From positions 1 to 6,334 of the forward strand of contig JAFYFK010000131.1 of assembly GCA_017543805.1 (NCBI GenBank): 6,334 nucleotides of DNA, in the 5' to 3' direction. This document shows, one piece after another, positions 1 through 5,708 of the stretch. Made by a program: the position numbers and the translations under genes. The notes beneath the pieces were generated by a model. That model searched no databases and had not been told where the DNA came from. It saw only the letters and a list, made by a program, of their open reading frames with translations. This DNA is from Bacillota bacterium. Lineage in GTDB: Bacteria; Bacillota; Clostridia; Peptostreptococcales; Anaerovoracaceae. Position 1 is the stretch's first letter; every line of letters begins with the position of its first letter.

Positions 1-237
1 GCCGAACAGTATTTAACGGAGTTTGAGCGCAGGCTTTCCCCTACTCCTTATGCTGTAAAGCAAGGCGCTGCTGAAAGTTATAATGATAATTGCTGGTGGT
101 GGCTGCGGTCGCCCGGCAGCCATCCTTATGGTGCCGCATGCGTCGACGCCGGAGGAGATATACGCGGCCGCAACCACATTGCGCTTCGCGTCAAATACGC
201 TGTGTGTCCCGCTTTGTGGATCGAGCTGGAATCTTAA
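1..237 (+). CDS. DUF6273-type protein, C-terminal end only (5' truncated by window edge)
   Basis: Frame 1 is open from the first base to TAA at 235-237 and gives 78 residues with no start codon in view, so the gene begins upstream of the window. The residues follow the end of the DUF6273 family closely: a TPYA...GA stretch at residues 15-24, WWWLRSPG at 32-39, an alternating AACVDAGGDI segment at 45-54, and PALWIEL at 70-76. In this family the last block usually reads VRPALW; here residue 69 is Cys instead of Arg. The domain commonly ends larger surface or secreted proteins of gut Clostridia and resembles a C-type-lectin/sulfatase-modifying-factor fold; its biochemical role is not settled. 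The family call is strong, but the function of the whole protein cannot be judged because its N-terminal part is missing. Confidence 0.85.
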   Translation, partial: AEQYLTEFERRLSPTPYAVKQGAAESYNDNCWWWLRSPGSHPYGAACVDAGGDIRGRNHIALRVKYAVCPALWIELES

Positions 238-246
238 ATCAATCCC

Positions 247-259
247 GCGCCGAAGGCGC
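247..259 (+). repeat. Perfect 5-bp inverted repeat, GC-rich hairpin
   Basis: GCGCC, a GAA loop and GGCGC form a perfect 5-bp stem ten bases after the stop of the DUF6273 gene. It is followed by an A-rich, not T-rich, stretch, so it does not look like an intrinsic terminator by itself. It may protect the 3' end of the transcript or help the weak terminator at 277-300. Confidence 0.5.
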
Positions 260-276
260 AGAATAAAAAATTAATA

Positions 277-300
277 CCGGCCTTACCGGAGCGTTTTTTT
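277..300 (+). terminator. Weak Rho-independent terminator after the DUF6273 gene
   Basis: CCGG at 277-280 pairs with CCGG at 286-289 around a five-base loop, followed after AGCG by seven T at 294-300. The stem is only 4 bp and the gap to the T tract is four bases, so termination is probably incomplete unless the hairpin at 247-259 contributes. The position fits the end of the upstream gene. Confidence 0.45.
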
Positions 301-325
301 GTCATAAATTGATCTGAGATATAAT
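299..325 (+). promoter_or_regulatory. Candidate sigma-A promoter for the 689-aa gene
   Basis: A perfect TATAAT lies at 320-325, preceded by TTGTCA (5 of 6 to TTGACA) at 299-304. The spacer is 15 bases, shorter than the preferred 17, so the -35 may contribute little. The -35 overlaps the T tract of the preceding terminator. A second possible -35, perfect TTGACA at 364-369, has only a poor -10 downstream (TGTAAA, 390-395, 20-base spacer). Either site gives an untranslated leader of roughly 50-115 bases before the ATG at 448; no riboswitch-like fold was recognised in it. Confidence 0.45.
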
Positions 326-436
326 AATTTTTTAAAAATGCGGCTGTTTTGTTGGACATCTGTTTGACAACGTGCTTCAAAATAGCAGGTGTAAAAGGTT
401 TACCGGATCGTATATACAAAAAACGATGTGACGGAC

Positions 437-442
437 AGGAGG
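437..442 (+). promoter_or_regulatory. Ribosome binding site AGGAGG setting the start at 448
   Basis: A full AGGAGG is placed five bases before ATG 448-450. The same frame is open upstream to a TTG at 349, but no Shine-Dalgarno sequence was seen before that codon, and the extra 33 residues (Cys-rich, unlike the rest) are probably not translated. Confidence 0.9.
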
Positions 443-447
443 ATACT

Positions 448-2517
448 ATGCCGCGCAAGATCAGTGAGATAAAAGAATTTACATCTAAAAAAAGCCTGGA
501 GAATATAAAGGAAGATCCCGCAGGCAACTCTTTGATGGGCAACATCAAAAAGCTGAACGACGAACTTGCGTATTACCAGAACAGTCTGGAGGTAAGCGCG
601 CTCCGCACCAGGCTGGGCAATATCATGGATGCCCATAAGGGTAAGGAGTCCAATGAAGTCGGCGATTACAACATCGAAAATATCAAGACTCCTCTGGAGG
701 CGGTCTACAAGAATAAGGTCAATGATCCCAGGACCCGGATCGCTGACGAAAAGACACGTGAGAACGTAAGGAAGCTGATCGAGTACGTGGCTGCAGGCCT
801 CGACATTAAGACAGAGGCCGTTCCGGTCAGCGATAATCAGCGGAGCGATGTTAAGCGCATGGAAGGGATCGGCAGGATCGATCTGCGCGAGGAGCAGAGA
901 GAGGCGGAGGCTCAGGCCCGCAGGGACGCGGTCAAGGGCAAGAGCGCGCTGAACCTGCTCGACGAGCACAAGGCGAGAGTCAGCGCTCTTCCCAAGAGCT
1001 TCAAGGGAGCTGACGCTGCGAAGCAGGAAGCTGAAGCCCGGAAGCAGCTGAAGGAGGCCTGCCTCGACATTATGGCGGCAAGGCGCTCCATCGAAGCTAA
1101 AAGAAACGACAAGAGCGCGCTGGCAAAGGCTCAGCTGGACGCGGATCTTATGCATTCGGTAAGGAACGATCTTGCCGCGAACGAGGCCGTAAACAGCTTC
1201 CTTGACAAGATGTCCTACAGTGATCTCCGCAAGCTCGCGGCAGAAGGTCACGGCGGAGCCATGGAGGATAAGCTCAAAGCGCAGCTGAGAACAGCTTATG
1301 AGATCCCCGCCAACGCGCCGCAGCAGTATATGCCTACCGCAAAGGAACGCATTGAGGCGCTGCAGGACAAGATGGATACCCAAAGCTTCCGGACGACTAC
1401 CTCTCACGGGGAACAGCGAAAGCTTTATAGGGAGCTTCTGGCGGCCCGCGCTGCCGTAGGCGCGAAGCGCAACGCCAAGGAGACCCTTAACCCCGTGATA
1501 GACGCGTCGGTCCTTGACCGTGAAAAAAAATTATTACAGTCAGAGCCCCTGAATACTGCACTGGTGCGCTTAACGAACGGGGTAATGCAGGAAATATCAG
1601 CAGATGCCGCGGTGAGGGGCCATGGCGGCGCTCTCGAAGACCTCGTCAGCAGGGAGCTGCGGAAGATGGCTCTCGAAAAGGACAGCGGCTATAAGATGCA
1701 GCCGGTCGATATGCGCTATGCGCCTACCTACGATGAAAGGCGCCAGGATCTCAACGGACTTATGAACTCCGAAAGGGCTCCGCTCAACGCCAGGCTCCGC
1801 GCGTCGATCGAGCTCGGAGTGCTGGATACCATGCAGCACGACTACAGGGGAGACGCAAAGATCGCCAACGTCGATTCCATCAACAGACAGGCTGATGAAA
1901 AAATGAAGATATACAGCAAGGTGATGGATGCCAAGACAATGAAGGAGTTCGTGAATAACGTACGTGAGAACGGATTCCAGGCAGCATCAAGCAAATTCGA
2001 GCTCGAGAATGCCGGCCATATCCGCGCTGTCGGAATGATGAACGAGATCGATGAAAAGCTGGCGTCGAACCCCTCAAAGGAAGAACTGATGGAACTTGCG
2101 GCCCGTAAGATGGTGCTTCTCCAGGAAAATACCAAATTCCAGCTCAATAAGAACAAGGAAGACATTATGCAGGCCGGTAAAGAACTTATCGATCCTGATG
2201 AAGCTCTCGAACCTGCAGATAATGATTACCGTTCTGCGGATGAAAAGCTCCTCGGGAATATAAGCGATGAAGAGATGACCAAGCATGTATCCAAACTCAT
2301 GAAGAGCGGCACGTTCAAGGAAATGTGCGAAGCGCTCGGACCGGAAAAACTGCTGCAGCAGGCAAAAGGCGACGGAAACAGTCTTATTACGAGTTACAGC
2401 AAAGCACTGGACGGCACCCTGAAGGCTGCGCCCGCCGCGGAAGCCGGCAAGAACGGCCCGCAGAGAGACGCGGTAAAAGAAGGGGAGGCTGCCGGCATAC
2501 AGCTCGGGGGCAAATAG
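448..2517 (+). CDS. Repeat-built, helical, charged protein of unknown function (689 aa)
   Basis: I do not recognise this protein. It starts at ATG 448 behind a perfect AGGAGG and ends at TAG. It has no signal peptide, membrane segment, metal-binding Cys cluster or nucleotide-binding loop, so a cytoplasmic location, or export by a signal-independent route, is inferred. The composition is rich in Lys, Glu, Arg, Ala and Leu, with long predicted helices. About four degenerate units are visible. Units A (about residues 171-289) and B (295-413) match best: EHKARVSAL/TAKERIEAL, AARRSIEAKRN/AARAAVGAKRN and GHGGAMED/GHGGALED, each 122-124 residues apart. Units C (from about 425) and D (to about 650) share DEKMKIYSKVMDAKTMKEF (483-501) with DEEMTKHVSKLMKSGTFKEM (607-626), again 124 apart. 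An acidic insert lies near 577-600 and the tail is low-complexity Ala/Gly/Lys. A broken small gene follows 39 bases later, probably in the same transcript. Scaffold, structural protein or effector are all possible; none is shown. Confidence 0.85.
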   Translation: MPRKISEIKEFTSKKSLENIKEDPAGNSLMGNIKKLNDELAYYQNSLEVSALRTRLGNIMDAHKGKESNEVGDYNIENIKTPLEAVYKNKVNDPRTRIADEKTRENVRKLIEYVAAGLDIKTEAVPVSDNQRSDVKRMEGIGRIDLREEQREAEAQARRDAVKGKSALNLLDEHKARVSALPKSFKGADAAKQEAEARKQLKEACLDIMAARRSIEAKRNDKSALAKAQLDADLMHSVRNDLAANEAVNSFLDKMSYSDLRKLAAEGHGGAMEDKLKAQLRTAYEIPANAPQQYMPTAKERIEALQDKMDTQSFRTTTSHGEQRKLYRELLAARAAVGAKRNAKETLNPVIDASVLDREKKLLQSEPLNTALVRLTNGVMQEISADAAVRGHGGALEDLVSRELRKMALEKDSGYKMQPVDMRYAPTYDERRQDLNGLMNSERAPLNARLRASIELGVLDTMQHDYRGDAKIANVDSINRQADEKMKIYSKVMDAKTMKEFVNNVRENGFQAASSKFELENAGHIRAVGMMNEIDEKLASNPSKEELMELAARKMVLLQENTKFQLNKNKEDIMQAGKELIDPDEALEPADNDYRSADEKLLGNISDEEMTKHVSKLMKSGTFKEMCEALGPEKLLQQAKGDGNSLITSYSKALDGTLKAAPAAEAGKNGPQRDAVKEGEAAGIQLGGK
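958..1314 (+). repeat. Protein repeat unit A of the 689-aa protein
   Basis: This stretch encodes residues 171-289. It carries the EHKARVSAL helix at its start, the AARRSIEAKRN block (210-220) and the GHGGAMED block (267-274), in the same order and spacing as unit B. The match is clearer in protein than in DNA, which indicates an old duplication. Confidence 0.7.
1330..1686 (+). repeat. Protein repeat unit B of the 689-aa protein
   Basis: This stretch encodes residues 295-413, with TAKERIEAL (297-305), AARAAVGAKRN (332-342) and GHGGALED (391-398). The offsets to unit A are 122-124 residues. Units A and B are the most similar pair in the protein. Confidence 0.7.
1720..2397 (+). repeat. Diverged repeat units C and D of the 689-aa protein
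   Basis: This stretch encodes residues 425-650. Unit C opens with APTYDERRQDLNGLM, which resembles the openings of unit B (MPTAKERIEALQDKM) and unit A. The DEKM...KTMKEF block (483-501) recurs as DEEM...GTFKEM (607-626), 124 residues later, marking unit D. Both units lack the GHGGA motif, and D carries an acidic insert of about 30 residues. Their exact boundaries are uncertain. Confidence 0.5.
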
Positions 2518-2556
2518 ATCCGGATCCAAATGATCTGATAAACAGAGGTTAAAACG

Positions 2557-2717
2557 ATGGCTACTCCGGAAGAGATCGAAAAGATATTTAACGAAAACGA
2601 CCTTGAACCTGAATTTATGGGGTAAAGAAATTTGACGATTTCAACAGCGGTTCCCTGGTCAATGAATTCGACCAGTTAAAGAAGGCGCTTGAGCCAAAGG
2701 CGAACGCGCTGCAGTAG
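2557..2717 (+). pseudogene. Small acidic protein gene interrupted by a frameshift at a G run (53 aa if restored)
   Basis: An AGAGG ribosome binding site (2544-2548) lies eight bases before ATG 2557. The first frame gives 22 residues (MATPEEIEKIFNENDLEPEF, then MG) and stops at TAA 2623-2625, right after four G at 2619-2622. The -1 frame continues in similar style from GTA 2622 (VKKFDDFNSGSLVNEFDQL, then KKALEPKANALQ) to TAG 2715-2717. That second frame opens only at 2613 and has no usable start codon, so the two halves look like one gene of 53 codons missing one base. It may be a true mutation, a sequencing error in the G run, or a -1 slip of the GGG codon before the stop. The restored protein is acidic, probably helical and of unknown function. 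Its position behind the 689-aa gene and before a strong terminator suggests a shared transcript. Confidence 0.55.
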
Positions 2718-2744
2718 GAAGCAAGGCCATTTGCTCAAAAAAGG

Positions 2745-2770
2745 CTGCGGAAGCAATTCCGCAGTTTTTT
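2745..2770 (+). terminator. Strong Rho-independent terminator
   Basis: CTGCGGAA (2745-2752) and TTCCGCAG (2757-2764) form a perfect 8-bp stem closed by a GCAA tetraloop of the stable GNRA class, followed directly by six T (2765-2770). Six A at 2737-2742 precede the stem, so the structure could also work on the opposite strand. It ends the transcript of the 689-aa gene and the small broken gene. Confidence 0.9.
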
Positions 2771-2792
2771 AATGGCTGATAATATGTCTCTG

Positions 2793-2823
2793 TTAACTAT
2801 ACTGTCTGTGATTGTGCTATAAT
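2793..2823 (+). promoter_or_regulatory. Extended -10 promoter for the HD-GYP/flavin reductase pair
   Basis: A perfect TATAAT at 2818-2823 is preceded by TG at 2815-2816, one base before the hexamer, which makes an extended -10. The best -35 is TTAACT at 2793-2798 (4 of 6) with a 19-base spacer; the extended -10 can compensate for this. The promoter sits just after the terminator at 2745-2770 and about 40 bases before the HD-GYP start codon. Confidence 0.7.
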
Positions 2824-2862
2824 TAATGGAAATTTAAGGTTTTTGTCAGAGGTAAAAACTTC

Positions 2863-4236
2863 ATGAAGATCAGAAGCGAAAACAGGAGAAAAACTCTTAT
2901 CTGGTTTGCCGTCACTTTTGCGATCGTGATGGCTTGCCTCGCGGCAGGCGTCATCAAGACTGCCGAATACAACAGGGCAAAGCATTTTGAATCTTTTACC
3001 GGTCCGGATCTGTTTTCTCCGGAAAGCACCCCAAAAGGCAAGGTATCGATCGCCGCTGTCCCCAGAGGCAGCACATGGAGCAAACTCTTCGACCTTAACA
3101 ACGAAGGTCTTACGGAGAATAATTATCAGGCATATACATACGATTTTACGGTAACTAACGATACAAAAGACGAGGTTTCCGGCTTTACGTTTAAGCTGAC
3201 CTTCAGCAATGACGTTTTCCTTGCGTCGGCTTGGAACGGTTCGCTTGAGATCCACCAGAACGTTAAGGGCGGAGAGCTTGTGGCGCTCATACCTGATCTT
3301 CGCGATTACGATCCGAGTGATTACCCGCTCGACATTTTCACCGCCGACGGGGAGTCTTTCGTAACCATGAAGGCCGGCGATTATCTCGTATACACGCCGA
3401 GTTCCAGCATGAACGCCATGGAGGTGCCGATCGAGCCTTACGAAGGGACCACGCCCGGCATCATCATGTACATCGCTATCGGGGAAAATATCGACGATTC
3501 CGTCCTTGAACTTGAATACACCTTCCACAGGCTGCTGACGAGCGAGCCTCTGTTCTGGATATTCGCCGTCGGTCTGGTCCTCTGGCTCATAGCTCTTATA
3601 ATCGCTGTGATCACATCGTTCCAGATCAGAAAGTACAACGAACGCCATGAACGCGACAACGAAATAATCAGCGAATCGATCGAAACATTTACAGGCTTTA
3701 TCGACGCCAAGGATCCGTATACCAACGGTCACTCAAAGCGTGTCGCCATGTATACAAAGCTTCTTGCCAAAGAACTCGGGTATGACGGTGAAGATCTCGA
3801 CAGGATATTTTACGTTGCCCTGCTCCACGACTGCGGTAAGATAGGCGTTCCGGACAATATCCTCGGCAAGCCCGGAAAACTGACCGCTGAGGAATTCGAA
3901 GTCATTAAATCCCATACCGTCCGCGGCGGAGAGATACTGAGCAGCTTCAGGAGCCTTAAGGATGTAGGGGAAGGCGCCCTGTACCACCACGAGAGATACG
4001 ACGGAAAGGGTTATCCGAAAGGCCTTGCGGGAGAGGATATTCCGTTTATCGCCAGGATGATATGCGTCGCGGATTCTTTTGACGCGATGAATACCAACCG
4101 CGTATACAGGAAACATCTCACCAGGGAAGACATAATCAGCGAGATCGAGAGCAACAAGGGCCGGCAGTTCGACCCGAAGATCGCGGATGTCATGCTGTCC
4201 CTCATTAAAAACAAGAAAGTTATGATCGACGACTAA
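2863..4236 (+). CDS. Membrane-anchored HD-GYP protein, probable cyclic-di-GMP phosphodiesterase
   Basis: HD-GYP proteins hydrolyse the second messenger cyclic-di-GMP. This 457-residue protein starts at ATG 2863, nine bases after AGAGGT. Residues 11-32 form an N-terminal membrane anchor. Residues about 35-225 form an exported domain. Residues 229-253 are a second membrane segment, and a short linker helix leads into the cytoplasmic HD-GYP domain (about 270-450). Catalytic and signature residues are present: NGHS with H290, HDCGKIG with H322-D323, H351, HHERYDGKGYP at 375-385 including the GYP triplet, D404 in the ADSFDAM block, and FDP at 436-438. The exported part looks beta-rich; residues 88-135 (YTYDFTVTND, then GFTFKLTF and AWNGSLEI) recall carbohydrate-binding module family 2, but this match is tentative. 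No GGDEF or receiver domain is present. A flavin-reductase gene follows after 10 bases. Activity is inferred from the motifs; the ligand of the sensor domain is unknown. Confidence 0.9.
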   Translation: MKIRSENRRKTLIWFAVTFAIVMACLAAGVIKTAEYNRAKHFESFTGPDLFSPESTPKGKVSIAAVPRGSTWSKLFDLNNEGLTENNYQAYTYDFTVTNDTKDEVSGFTFKLTFSNDVFLASAWNGSLEIHQNVKGGELVALIPDLRDYDPSDYPLDIFTADGESFVTMKAGDYLVYTPSSSMNAMEVPIEPYEGTTPGIIMYIAIGENIDDSVLELEYTFHRLLTSEPLFWIFAVGLVLWLIALIIAVITSFQIRKYNERHERDNEIISESIETFTGFIDAKDPYTNGHSKRVAMYTKLLAKELGYDGEDLDRIFYVALLHDCGKIGVPDNILGKPGKLTAEEFEVIKSHTVRGGEILSSFRSLKDVGEGALYHHERYDGKGYPKGLAGEDIPFIARMICVADSFDAMNTNRVYRKHLTREDIISEIESNKGRQFDPKIADVMLSLIKNKKVMIDD

Positions 4237-4246
4237 AGGTGAAACT

Positions 4247-4870
4247 ATGGCAAAGAAAAGCTTTAAACCAGGCGAGATGCTCTCGCCCCTGCCCGCGGTC
4301 ATGGTAAGCTGCGGCAGCGGAAGCGAAAAGAACATACTGACCATAGCGTGGACCGGGATAATCAATTCCGACCCGCCGATGACCTATATCTCGGTGCGCA
4401 AGAGCCGTTATTCGCACGACATAATCGAAAAGAACGGAGAATTTGTGATCAATCTTCCGACCGAGGATCTGGTGTTTCAGACAGACTGGGTCGGCGTGAA
4501 ATCCGGAAGGGATCACGACAAATTCAAGGAGACAGGGCTTACGCCTCTGGAATGCGAAAAGGTCACCTGCCCGATGATCGCGGAAAGCCCGGTAAATCTG
4601 GAATGCAGGGTCGTGCAGAAGATAGAGCTGCCCAGCCACGATATGTTCATGGCGGAGATAGCTGCGGTTCATATAAACGAGGAGCTGATAGACCCCAAGG
4701 GCAGATTTATGCTGGAAAAGGCCGGGTTGGTGGCCTATGTGCACGGCGAATATTACGGGCTGAAGTCAAAACCGCTCGGACGCTTCGGGCATTCAGTGAT
4801 GAAGCCGTCGACAAGGAAGCGCAAAGCCGGCGAGCGCCGCGCCGCGCAGAGGCAGAAAAAGCGCAGATAA
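4247..4870 (+). CDS. Flavin reductase / flavoredoxin-like protein with basic tail
   Basis: This 207-residue protein starts at ATG 4247. Its ribosome binding site (AAAGGTGA, 4235-4242) overlaps the TAA of the HD-GYP gene, so the two are very likely co-transcribed and may be translationally coupled. Residues 1-175 match the flavin-reductase-like FMN-binding split-barrel family: NILTIAWTG (29-37), a DPPMTYISV strand (42-50), GEFVINLP (64-71), KETGLTP (94-100) and AESPVNLEC (112-120). Members bind FMN and act as flavin reductases or electron carriers in the cytoplasm; the partner here is unknown. The last 22 residues (186-207) contain 12 Lys or Arg, which is not typical of the family and suggests contact with nucleic acid, ribosomes or membrane lipids. 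The family is confident; the exact reaction is not. Confidence 0.85.
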   Translation: MAKKSFKPGEMLSPLPAVMVSCGSGSEKNILTIAWTGIINSDPPMTYISVRKSRYSHDIIEKNGEFVINLPTEDLVFQTDWVGVKSGRDHDKFKETGLTPLECEKVTCPMIAESPVNLECRVVQKIELPSHDMFMAEIAAVHINEELIDPKGRFMLEKAGLVAYVHGEYYGLKSKPLGRFGHSVMKPSTRKRKAGERRAAQRQKKRR

Positions 4871-4876
4871 AAGAAA

Positions 4877-4912
4877 AGACCGGTGGCTGATAAGGCCGCC
4901 GGTCTGTGTTTT
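4877..4912. terminator. Bidirectional Rho-independent terminator between convergent genes
   Basis: AGACCGGTGGC (4877-4887) pairs with GCCGCCGGTCT (4895-4905) over 11 bp, with one G-U pair and a seven-base loop. On the + strand it is followed by GTGTTTT; on the - strand by a T-rich stretch (complement of the A-rich 4868-4876). It lies seven bases after the flavin reductase stop and just beyond the stop of the minus-strand phosphatase gene, so it can end both transcripts. Confidence 0.88.
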
Positions 4913-5697
4913 CAGATAACGCTGTACAGGTGATAGATGTTCATATCTGACGGCTGGTCCAGGCCGTGGTCGCCAGGCGGGAACGCGCTGCGGTGGCAGC
5001 CGTGGTCAGGGGCAAATCCGAGCAGTGTTTTATGGCCGCGCGGCCTCCAGCATTCTTCAATGAGAGAGTGCAGGCGCAGGAATTCCTCGGCGTTTTTGTC
5101 CAGCTGCTTTCTTGCAGCCAGGCCGGTCGGGGACACCCTGTGCATCCAGTAATCATAATTACCGTTGTAGAGCACGATAAGATCGTGCTCATCTTTTTTT
5201 ATGAGCTCGGCAGCCTTCTCATTGCACTCTTTTATGGTCCTGAAGATGTAATACTGTATGTTTCTGCCGAGGAATATCTCCGAAATGCTGTCGCCCGCGG
5301 TCGAAACTATGGCCACGCGCTTTCCTTCCTTAGGTAGTAAATCGAATACGGTCGTGCAGCTGAGCAGAGGTTTTTCGTATTTGCGTATCCCGTGCTGCTC
5401 CGGCAGCAGTCCGCTGTACATGGACGCGAAGCAGACCGGCGTGACCGGCGGGAACATTGATCTGAGCGGAAGTTTAAGCGGGGACAGGGCAAGGCAGGCT
5501 TTGAATTTATCCTCAAACCTGTCGAAGACCCAGCTTCCGATCGCGTCGGGGTTGTACATAAAGATCCTGTCGCAGCCCTCCGCAAGGCCTGTAAGGCTGT
5601 CTATCGAAGGCTGCATATCCTCCGGAGGGGTCACCCCGAAGATCCTGAGTATGCTCGGGGCAACGCCCGCAATGCTGTAATTGCTGAATCCGTCCAC
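4912..5697 (-). CDS. Alkaline phosphatase superfamily protein (phosphodiesterase/nucleotide pyrophosphatase type)
   Basis: Members hydrolyse phosphate esters or diesters with two bound metal ions, usually zinc. The frame is open from GTG 5706, but GTG 5697 is preferred because AGGTGG (5708-5703) lies five bases before it; this gives 261 residues. Numbered from that start, the expected metal and nucleophile positions are all present: D51 in a NPDAIG turn, nucleophile T86 in MFPPVTPVCFASMYSGLLP, HGI at 102-104, D182 and H186 in GNYDYWMH, D231-H232 in APDHG, and H244 in GDHG. No signal peptide or membrane segment is visible, so a cytoplasmic enzyme is inferred. It is shorter than secreted alkaline phosphatases but close to other compact members of the superfamily. 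The usual DG at the first metal site is replaced by DA, while the ligand Asp is kept. It follows a permease gene after nine bases. The substrate is unknown. Confidence 0.82.
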   Translation of the reverse strand: MDGFSNYSIAGVAPSILRIFGVTPPEDMQPSIDSLTGLAEGCDRIFMYNPDAIGSWVFDRFEDKFKACLALSPLKLPLRSMFPPVTPVCFASMYSGLLPEQHGIRKYEKPLLSCTTVFDLLPKEGKRVAIVSTAGDSISEIFLGRNIQYYIFRTIKECNEKAAELIKKDEHDLIVLYNGNYDYWMHRVSPTGLAARKQLDKNAEEFLRLHSLIEECWRPRGHKTLLGFAPDHGCHRSAFPPGDHGLDQPSDMNIYHLYSVI

Positions 5698-5702
5698 TTC
5701 GG

Positions 5703-5708
5703 CCACCT
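5703..5708 (-). promoter_or_regulatory. Ribosome binding site overlapping the permease stop; decides the phosphatase start
   Basis: On the minus strand the sequence reads TAG at 5709-5707 (permease stop), merging into AGGTGG (5708-5703), then five bases, then GTG 5697. The alternative GTG at 5706 lies inside this site and has no Shine-Dalgarno sequence in front of it. The overlap suggests that ribosomes finishing the permease help start the phosphatase. Confidence 0.65.

Noticed and set aside
83..274. Plus-strand open frame starting at 83
   Set aside because: It overlaps frame 1, which matches DUF6273 very well, and its own translation has no family features.
364..395. Alternative promoter with perfect TTGACA at 364-369
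   Set aside because: The best -10 (TGTAAA, 390-395) is poor and at 20 bases spacing; kept only as a secondary possibility in the promoter entry.
349..447. Upstream TTG start that would add 33 residues to the 689-aa protein
   Set aside because: No Shine-Dalgarno sequence precedes it, and the added residues differ in composition, while ATG 448 has a perfectly spaced AGGAGG.
400..1407. Long minus-strand open frame (335 codons) opposite the 689-aa gene
   Set aside because: It is the mirror of a strongly biased coding strand, its translation is low-quality (many Leu, Ser, Cys, His) with no recognisable domain, and the + strand gene has a perfect ribosome binding site and internal protein repeats.
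2797..3732. Minus-strand open frame (311 codons) opposite the HD-GYP gene
   Set aside because: The + strand encodes a complete HD-GYP protein with all motifs; the minus frame has no recognisable domain and would start inside the HD-GYP coding region.
4348..4890. Plus-strand open frame (180 codons) overlapping the flavin reductase gene
   Set aside because: It is an out-of-frame shadow with Arg/Gly-rich composition; the overlapping frame matches the flavin reductase family along its length and has the ribosome binding site.
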